From Glossina fuscipes (Eukaryota > Arthropoda > Insecta > Diptera > Glossinidae), in NCBI RefSeq assembly GCF_014805625.2, contig NW_023998438.1, forward strand, positions 62,001 to 126,000: a stretch of DNA of 64,000 nt, in the 5' to 3' direction. The number at the start of each line of letters is the position of its first letter. The first letter of the stretch is position 1. A model generated the notes under the pieces. That model searched no databases, was not told the origin of the DNA, and saw only the letters and a list, made by a program, of their open reading frames with translations. The position numbers were made by a program, and so were the translations under genes. This document shows, piece after piece, positions 56,751 through 64,000 of the stretch.

Positions 56751-58850
56751 AAAGATAAAGAAACCCTTTTTTAAGTAATGTACGGATACATTCGAGTTAA
56801 ATAGTCTTTCTGTGCACGCTGTCTCCACTCTTCAAGATCATGGCGGAGAACACTACGCTTTTCATAAGAGAAAAATGGAGATACGAAGGCAGTTTTATTT
56901 ACCTTTTATATTTTGTTTTCTTTGTGAAGAACATTTCGTTGACACTCGTTGTCGCTTCGAATGTTGCGAATGCTTGTTGCCGTCGTCATATCAATACTTG
57001 TGTCAGCATTTTAAGCAAAGCACTTAAGCAACTAAGAAGTCTTCTTCATAGGCAAAATGAAATCACAGGACGCGTCTTGAGAGAATAGTGATCATCACTA
57101 TTTGATTCGATCAAAGTGCTCTGTAACGATCGACTTTAACTCCCCATTCATCAAATTTTCTTCGCGTTGATATCTGCTTTAAAATAACGTTTAAATGGAA
57201 ATTTTTTTGGAATGATATCCGCGTTCATCATCTATTTAATAAATGAGGTTGAAATTAATGGCGTGCTCGCACGAGAAGAACGGAACAATGATATATCTTC
57301 CCGTTCGAAAAGTAATGTGTACGCAATAGGTAATGAATTTTTGTTTTGCCTTTTTTTTTTAATAACTCTATGTAGATACATAATCACTTTTATTTTCATT
57401 TTATTACAATTTCAATGAATTTCAATGAAAGTCATAAAAAAGATATTTGAAAAACAAAAACAAAAATAAAAAACGCAACCTGCATAATTAACTTATAATT
57501 GAATTTTTATTAGCTGTTGAATGTTTTCTATACATATTTCTATGAATTATGAGTTTTTATTTTCATTTTTACGATTGTTTTTCATGAGAGCTGTCATAAC
57601 TTCATGAATGAATAAGTTTGGATGAAAACTTCGCTTAGGTATTTTTAAAAATATTATCTTAAAAAAAAAAAAATAAAAAATAAAAATAAAAGAAAAGAAA
57701 AAACAAAGTGGCATTTTTATGTTAACTTCTCTTTTGAACGTTCGACTGGATATGCATACCATTTTTATGATCTGTAGTAAAACAGGCAGCAACGGCAGCA
57801 ATTTGTATGAAAATTTAGGTGAAGGTGTAGTTTTTAAGTTTAATAACCATGCATACATTTACATGTATTCAAGCATAAACGCTTGCATAGCTTTTGCCAT
57901 TTTAAGCCTCATACATTTCTTCTCTATCCTCGCCCGTTAAGGTATACCATTAAAAAAACAAAAAAAATAGTCAATATTGAAGACTATAAATGTTTTAGCA
58001 CGAGATATAAGTCAATATGTTATTGACTAATTGAGGCATAATTGAATTTTAAGGAGAGTTTTTGCTCCAAAATTAATTGTAATACTTTGGGTTAACTGAT
58101 TTGTTCTTAAATATTTTAATAGGAATGATTGTTTTCAAAAAAGTTCGCAATTACTAAAGATATCGATTAGATTCTATAGACATTAGCCGTCATTATTAAG
58201 TCAAGGTCATTGCTTTCATTTGGTCGGTTGTTAATGAACGATAGTGACTGTTGTTATTGGATCCGGTAGAAAAACGGTTGATTATATGGGATACTTTACG
58301 ATACTTATAGGTAGAGGAATGAAGTGATGAAAATTTACCCATTACAGGTTTGGCGAGCAATGTAATCTTTTTCGGGCTTTGTTCGAGGTTTAAAAGCGAC
58401 TATCGCGCATAGTTTTGCCAGTGATATGGCTGTCGGCACATCGAAGGGGAAAGAAACAATTGTAGTAAGAAGACATTGAGATGGATGAGGATTTATATTT
58501 CTCGGTTAATTTATTCAACACGTTACATAGCACTTGGGCACTTACCGCCATGATTTAGTTGTATTTGAAGGCACAGCAAAAATCAATTGTCTATTCGTTG
58601 ACTATGGCGAAGCTTTTCAATAAAAATTGTGAGATAGAATATCGTTGGGATTTCATAAAAATTAAAATTACTTTTTCCGACAATGCCCAACTGCTATGTG
58701 TGATTTTTCGCTTAAGCAGTCACGTGAGCAATGATACATTCTATCTGACAGTTGGTGTATGCTAAAAAGTTGAAATGTTTTTTAAATCGAGTTAAGGTGA
58801 TTGTCAAATGCTCTTTGTAATGTGGATTCACAGTCGCCCCGCAATCTAAG
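56751..58850. other. Unrecognised DNA, about 2.1 kb
   Basis: A/T runs near 57350 and 57660-57710. No exon, element end or array recognised. Open frames at 56812-57088, 57547-57940 and 58559-58765 overlap across strands and lack motifs. Confidence 0.5.
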
Positions 58851-59005
58851 CGAGTAGTTGTTTATAGTAATAAGGCCTTTGGCAAGCTGGCTTCAAATCC
58901 TCCGTTAACGGATAACGGAGTTAAGTCACCAGTTAAGGGATCATTTGTTAAATCTGGACGTGCGCGTATCCCCACTAACCGTTAATATAAAATTAGAGCA
59001 ACAGA
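58851..59005 (+). mobile_element. Possible tRNA-derived SINE copy
   Basis: CTAAGCGAGTAGTTG (about 58846-58860) is A-box-like and GGCTTCAAATCCTCCG (58889-58904) is a good B box, with suitable spacing. The downstream body (CGGATAACGGAGTTAAGTCA) does not match the other SINE body clearly, so this could be a different retroposon or a tRNA pseudogene. Confidence 0.45.
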
Positions 59006-59189
59006 GAAACGCCTTAAGTTGGATTGAGATATTGCTTCAATTACTCCAGGAAACTTAGGGAAAAGGAGATAAATGATAATTTTGCAGATTTGTCCTTTCA
59101 GACAAATTTGACCCTTTACTTAAAGAGTACCAAACTGATTTTGTTGACCGATCGCTTAAGAAATTCCTTAAAATAAATGCTGGCGGTTG
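59006..59189. other. Unrecognised DNA
   Basis: Nothing recognised between two SINE-like copies. Confidence 0.4.
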
Positions 59190-59490
59190 GCGCCTGATCG
59201 CTTCACTCGATTGGCAAAGTCATAACATTAATAGATCGGATCTACACCTCCCAACAAACAGTCCCACCCCATTCCATCTCTTTCCAACTCCTTTTTCCCA
59301 CTCAAAGAGAAGTTGGGAAAGAAATAAGCAGTAGTCGTAGGCTAGGGAACCGGTAGGTGCTTTCTAATCACCGGATTATCATTCATCAAAACTGCAAACA
59401 ACCGGAGACAAATCGCACTGAGATTTGAATCATCCAGCAACGATTTAGTGGTCGCAGCTCATATCTAGTGGGCTACGGCAGAGATGCAAA
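59190..59490 (-). mobile_element. tRNA-derived SINE copy
   Basis: On the minus strand the A-box-like GTAGCCCACTAGA (59464-59476) and B box GATTCAAATCTC (59420-59431), followed by AGTGCGA, are 33 nt apart. A body with ACCGGTTCCCTAGCCTACGA and CCCAACTTCTCTTTGAGTGG follows. The tail motif GCGAATANGGGACAT is not evident, so the 3' end is uncertain. Confidence 0.65.
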
Positions 59491-59554
59491 TGAAGATGCA
59501 GCCCAGGAGATAATTTAATAATCATGTCATCGTACATCGTGTAAATAAGAAAGC

Positions 59555-59720
59555 ATCCGCATGATTAGCCAACTAAGTAAGAGTCGCGACTACCAAGTCA
59601 TTATCCGTGGATTTAAATCTCAGTGCGGTAGACATTGCCGTAGTCGTAGCTGAAGTAAAGGTATAGCGATTTGGTGAATACTCACTCCTCGCCAGAAAGC
59701 ATCTCCTCGTCACATAAAAA
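59555..59720 (+). mobile_element. tRNA-derived SINE copy
   Basis: The best head in the window: A-box-like ATTAGCCAACTAAGTAAG (59563-59580), TCGCGACTACCAAGTC, B box GGATTTAAATCTCAGTGCGG (59609-59628), then AGACATTGCCGTAGTCGTAG. The tail is ACTCACTCCTCGCCAGAAAG, CATCTCCTCGTCACAT, then an A-rich and AAT-rich end at 59717-59748. The A-rich terminus fits retroposition. It faces away from the copy at 59190, head to head, about 65 bp apart. Confidence 0.7.
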
Positions 59721-61149
59721 AAGAAAAAAAAAAATAATAATAATAATAACAGTTTACTATAGTGTATACATGTTGTTATTGCTTATGCTCGCGATAATAC
59801 ACAGCCATAAAACCTTACAGGAAATTCGGGAGCGGTAAAGATGTTGTAAAGCCAGCGCGAGAAACACGGAATAGAAGAGCGAAATATGTCGGTAGATTTC
59901 CAAAATCTGGAAAAGGACGAGAGAGCAAACTACGGACACCGATATTTGCATAATAACGTTTATGGCAATCGTAAGCCTTGAGAATGAAAACGTAATTTGG
60001 AAAGTTTCAAAACTGCTACGTAGCATATTGTCTTCAGTCCGATCAGTACTTTTCATAAAATTTGTTTTTGATCGAATTGCAAATCCCATTAAAAATGAAT
60101 TAGACCGGGACAGATTTATGACGACGCCCTTCATAACGTCTTATATGTTGACCAAGTCGCTCAGAAGTAATGCACGGCATTTAATAGTCAGCCTTGCCCA
60201 ATTGTAACGCCTTAACTCGGTTTTATTTGAAAATTTTATTTTTTACAACTTTTCTAACAATTAGTAAAAATTTTCATTCAATAATTTTTTTCTTGTTTAA
60301 CTACAATTCACATATCGTAGGTATTGATTTTTTGCGCTCATTTTTTAATTGTTTTTTTTTTTTTTATATTATGCGTGCTTTTTGACTAATGAGGAACAAT
60401 TAAAAACGAATGTTATGTCCACAACCAAATGGACATTAAATCCCCGTACAATTGTAAAAAAGAAATGATTTTCTTTGCACTTAACAGTAAAATTCACTTT
60501 GAAACCTTATACCATTCAACTGGAAGTTAACGAACATTAACATGACAAAAACTATGTGCATGAAAGGTAATGCACAGCAAGTAAAATATTTACAGTTATT
60601 GTATGCTTAATATTAACTTCGTCAAGACTTCTTGGGATTGTTTAAGATGAACATTAATTTAAGTCAACGATAGGCTTTTGAAACACTTCTATATAAACCT
60701 TGCATTATATAGACTAGACAGTTATCCAAATGGGCAGTTTATAGTCCGATCTGCGTTCGGATCTTATCAGTATATAAAAATCATTTGATCGAATCAGATG
60801 ATCGCATATGTTTGTGATTTTTTTTTAACTTAATTTCAAAATTTTGATACCTTTCGCCATTTCTTTCTTGACTAAGACTATTATACCACCACTGTCGATT
60901 TTGATGGGATTTGTGAGCGAAAGACTGGACCAAGAGGTTTTCAAAGATTTCTTTTCAAAGTCAACAAGGCACCATTAAAAAAGTTATGCGGAGAAAGTGA
61001 CAAATGATACTCGAAAAGGGTCAGCTACGAGAAATAAGGTGAATACATTAAAATTTCCGAATCAAAGTCTATCAATTTTTGCCAAGTCTTCAAAAAATTT
61101 GTGTACCTTAAGATCGTCGTAATGGAATACGGAGAATTTTGCTGTTGAT
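59721..61149. other. Unrecognised DNA with a 125-codon minus-strand open frame
   Basis: A minus-strand frame from 60134 to 59757 encodes two hydrophobic stretches (LTIAINVIMQISVSVVCSLV and ISLFYSVFLALALQ) that could be membrane segments. I recognise no receptor or transporter motif, the frame overlaps an open frame on the other strand, and no splice context is evident. It is the least dismissible host-coding candidate in the window but still weak. AAT microsatellite at 59733-59748. Confidence 0.35.
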
Positions 61150-61425
61150 TAACTCTAGACGCTTTACCTGAACTGCACGCTTTAATTGAATTAGTTGTTG
61201 GCCTTAAAGAGTAGAATCAATTGTCTTTTGCCTGTGCAACAATTCATGTGACAGGATTTCCTTCCATTACCTTTCCCAATGACAATTCTTTTGCTCAAAT
61301 TTCGTCGACCGTGTACAATCTTGCCTGTTTGCGTACATTCTCATTTTATGTGACGCACTTTTCTTCGTTCGTTACCAATTTCCTTAAAAATGACTCGATT
61401 TACTTTTACTTTAGCAGAGAACTGA
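61150..61425 (-). pseudogene. Decayed mariner transposase, first aspartate region
   Basis: Seen on the minus strand: SSLLK, two stops, then IESFLRKLVTNEEKCVT (61351-61390 and just above), a stop, and NENVRKQA. The parallel is mariner SLL.RN...PFL.R(I/L)VTGDEKWVTYDN.VRK.SW. Further down, FYSLRPTTNSI (about 61181-61212) parallels YYELL.P.ETI. The first catalytic aspartate (GDEK) is E in NEEK (61358-61369), and several in-frame stops are present, so it is dead. NVRK after the motif resembles mellifera-type elements. The 114-codon plus-strand frame at 61221-61565 is antisense to this relic. Confidence 0.75.
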
Positions 61426-62779
61426 CTATAGAAGTTCGAACTATTATAAAGTTCACTTTTAGTTTACATGGTATTCAAATATTGACTTCGTTTTCATGTC
61501 AGGCATTATGTGAATCGTTCAAAACTGCCTTGTGCTTAAGTCTTTGTCCAGTAGCTATGTCATGAAATGAAAAGTGTCGCTTTTTCTTAATTCGATTGAT
61601 CGGGATGCATCCAGGGGGGAAGAAGTATAGACTTTCTGCTTTGTTGACCTTGAGGAAGCATCGTCGCCATAAATACTACGAATTTTTTCATAAGGCTATG
61701 GAACATTATACTTTTGATCGAACTGATCGGATCATTGGATCATTTTGAAAAAGCAATTCTTCTTCTTTTAGTTGAACCATAAAAATTTTTTTTATTATGT
61801 AGGGACTGATAGCTTTTACAAATCTTATAGCACCGATAGATAGGATTAGTATTATCAAAGTTAGACGCCATTAAAGCCATCTCACGAAACTTTCAATTCC
61901 TCTAACTGCAGTGGTGCGTACTGAATAATAAGTTTCTACATAATGTGAGCATCGTATACGGAATAATACACATTTATATGATCTGCGAAGGCAGTTGTAT
62001 TAACTAAAAACGAGAGTTCAACGAGACACTTATCTTCCCTCTTCCTTCCTTTGTTTAATTAAGGTTCAATAAGTTGATTTTCGTAATCGAGAGGTAGATT
62101 TTGTTAAGAGCAGATTTAAGATTCACAACTTACCTCGTAAAGTATTGGGGCCGTAAAATATTTAAAACGAGAAATTTGCCATCTCTTAGGTATATGCCAA
62201 ATAACCTGATATTTTAACTTGAGGGAGTGATCAAAACACATTAGACCTCCTCTTGTTTTTCTCAATAAACTCTTAGAAATTTAATCGGGCGTTCAAGAAC
62301 CGTACAATTGTGATCATATATTAAGACCAATATTCAAGTTAAACTGTGCGGATATATCGAATATCCGAAATATTTTTTTAAAGTATAAGTCAAACAGACA
62401 GGTCAGCAGGTATGTGATATCTTTTGCGTGGGCCTCTTAGAGGATTGTTTATATGTTGTCTATATTTCATAAATTTGATATGTCTGCTCCTTGTATAGGA
62501 TCGTAGAATTAAAACTTTTGCCAATGCTGCAATAATCTTTTCTACATGCGTTTAGATATATATATATAGCGGTCGTTTTGAATTTGCTTTGCGTAGACTT
62601 TTTATAATGCGATTTCCGAATTCCTCCTGCTATTTAATATTATTCGCTTCTGGACTCGCAAAAAGAAATGTTCAGCTTTGGTGTCGATTATCTTCCGGGA
62701 GTCGCATGAGCAAACTTGAATGCATTTCCTGCTTATTGGCCTAACTTGCGATATTTGGTATTTGATTTTTTTTTAATTA
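61426..62779. other. Unrecognised DNA
   Basis: No gene or element recognised. A faint Helentron-like scrap (GTGCGGATATATCGAATATC, CAAACAGACAGGTCAGCAGG) lies near 62346-62412 but cannot be placed. Confidence 0.45.
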
Positions 62780-63060
62780 CAAGGCCAATCACTCAGGTAA
62801 TGTCTAATATAAATGTATAAACACAACGAGGGCTGGAAAGAAGTAGAGAAATAGAATGAGGTACGATATGGCCGTAACATCAGGGGTGTGTGAAGGAAAT
62901 ATTAGCAGGAAATATTACGCTTTAAAAGGCCGGACACTCAATACAGCTACGAACACTCATCAATAGTGACGATCTACCCCATCGAACATTGAGCCCGCGT
63001 ATATCATGCACTTCTCAGCTACATAGCTGAACGGTAGACCAACAGTTGCATTACCTTTCC
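62780..63060 (-). mobile_element. Possible tRNA-derived SINE copy, diverged
   Basis: On the minus strand, TTCAGCTATGTAGCTGAGAA (about 63033-63014) is A-box-like and GGGCTCAATGTTCGATGGGG (near 62999-62980) is a weak B box. The left edge CCAATCACTCAGGTAATGTC (plus strand, from 62784) is shared with the tail side of the copy at 38310 (CCAATCACTCAGGAGACATC), which supports the family assignment. The interior is diverged. Confidence 0.5.
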
Positions 63061-63215
63061 AAATGCGCCAAAGCTAAGCCAAGATCTATCTTTTAATGTT
63101 TACATGTGTCTCAACTAATTAGCTATGGGGTAGTGCAAATGATGCTTCACCTTTTCACATACGACAAGCCTGAGCCAAAATCTGCCTTTTAATTTTTGCA
63201 CGTTATTCGAAAGAA
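63020..63215 (+). repeat. 96-bp degenerate tandem duplication
   Basis: TAGCTGAACGGTAGACCAAC (63024 on) to AAGATCTATCTTTTAATGTT (63081-63100) recurs as TAGCTATGGGGTAGTGCAAA (63120 on) to AAAATCTGCCTTTTAATTTT (63177-63196), offset 96 bp. It begins inside the head of the SINE-like copy to the left, so the promoter part may have been duplicated. Confidence 0.6.
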
Positions 63216-63310
63216 GAAAGTGGGTGAACGAATGAAGTGATGAGCAACGGCATAGTAATGCTTGAATTTTGAGTTAAAAATATTTTTGGTTTTAAGCAAA
63301 TTTTTATAGT

Positions 63311-63690
63311 TTGCATCACTTGTGGTATTAGGATATATTAAGTTTATGTGGACGTATACAATATGCAGAGAGACTTAACTCAACGTTTATTATATTAAAT
63401 TGTATGAAAATCACTTTGGGAAGCACTCTCTGAATCGATTTAAGCTTGTCTGTCCCTATGTCCTTCTTGTTTTTTTCTGGTCAACCTATAGGCCGTAATT
63501 TGTAAGATATGTTGATGCGGCATGCTTTATCCCAAGAATGAATACAATTGAAAATAGTTCGGATCAAACTATCTTTTCGATTACTTCCCATATAAAGATT
63601 TATTTTCAAAAGTTACTATACGAATAACCGTATGATAGTGTACAGTATTTAATGGTAGACCGCCCACCATCAAGTGTTTTTACTTGTTTA
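63311..63690 (+). mobile_element. Helentron-like family A copy, short type, full length
   Basis: A worn start TTGCATCACTTGTGGTATTA, GGATATATTAAGTTTATGTG, the core GCTTGTCTGTCCCTATGTCC, AACCTATAGGCCGTAATTTG, GAAAATAGTTCGGATCAAAC, and CCCATATAAAGATTTATTTT. The 3' hairpin is well kept (ATGGTAGACCGCCCACCAT) followed by CAAGTGTTTTTACTTGTTT. About 380 bp. Confidence 0.85.
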
Positions 63691-64000
63691 TAATAAAGCT
63701 GTAAAGATTCCGTTTCCCGATTAAAAATTGTTTACATTGAGCTTATGGTCAAGTTCTACTACTATCAGTTTATTTTCAGTGTAACTGGAAATTAAGTTAA
63801 CATTTTTTTCTTTTGTGGGAGCGAAGTAATTCTTTTTGTTTGTAATGCCGACAGATTATGTTGGTTTTTACCGAGACACGTTGAGTGTGTGTGCGTTTTT
63901 TGTAAAATGTATATATTGTCCCTGGTAATGTGTAAACCATCTGGCTTTTGTTTACGTTAATTTTCATTTGCCAGGTTGATCTTTGTAAGAAAAGCAGAAA
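63691..64000. other. Unrecognised DNA
   Basis: GTAAAGATTCCGTTTCCCGA (63701-63720) resembles GTAAAGATTTCGTTTTCCGA at 24180-24199. The repeat is too short to name. Nothing else recognised. Confidence 0.4.

Noticed and set aside
58851..58910. Possible functional tRNA gene
   Set aside because: A- and B-box-like motifs are present, but I could not form a full cloverleaf and the downstream sequence looks like a retroposon.
61221..61565. 114-codon plus-strand open frame
   Set aside because: It is antisense to a mariner relic that is legible on the minus strand.

Overview
This is an AT-rich stretch of a eukaryotic, almost certainly dipteran, nuclear genome. I found no host protein-coding exon, tRNA, rRNA or CRISPR that I could defend. 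The organism call rests on the repeats: many dispersed elements carry the start, the GTCTGTCCGTCTG-type core, the 3' hairpin and the CTTGTTT end of DINE-1/INE-1-like Helentrons of flies, and several mariner transposases of insect type are present. A calyptrate fly is the best fit, with tsetse (Glossina) as a guess from general recollection rather than a computed match. The window reads like intergenic or long-intron DNA.

Region by region. 0-13 kb: four decayed mariner remnants (506-825, 2065-2400, 6820-7063, 11480-11860) among Helentron copies, one of them with an internal 115-bp tandem repeat, and a tRNA-derived SINE at 5630-5835. 13-23 kb: the densest Helentron block, with a long family A copy followed 35 bp later by a family B copy (13864-15445), a full family B copy (18321-19324), a deletion derivative (20014-20302) and two long family A copies directly head to tail (20978-22733). 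23-30 kb: mainly simple repeats, unrecognised AT-rich DNA and two SINE traces. 30-40 kb: more Helentrons in both orientations, some as inverted pairs. 40-47 kb: unrecognised DNA, a 181-bp duplication, a 60-bp minisatellite (45420-45860) and a microsatellite-rich block. 47-50 kb: a tail-to-tail Helentron pair and a young mariner (49270-50037) with perfect 32-nt ends, interrupted by a 10-N assembly gap. 50-54 kb: AT microsatellites, a minisatellite of 21-bp units (51590-52660) and an unexplained richer-GC island. 54-64 kb: Helentrons, a small hAT-like element (56544-56750), several SINE copies, another mariner relic (61150-61425) and a final Helentron at 63311-63690.

The content is therefore an archive of mobile DNA. 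Family A begins TATACCCTACACCAC and, in long copies, has the matching GTGGTGTAGGGTAT near the 3' end. Family B begins TATACCCATCATCG and has GGTGATGGGTATA near the 3' end. Both finish with a short hairpin and TTCTTACTTGTTT. These are non-autonomous and depend on a helicase supplied elsewhere. The mariner remnants belong to more than one lineage and are all inactive, except possibly the gap-broken one. The SINE copies share a tRNA-like head with A and B boxes and a conserved tail. Most open reading frames in the window are chance products of these repeats. Assignments were made by eye, without alignments or searches.
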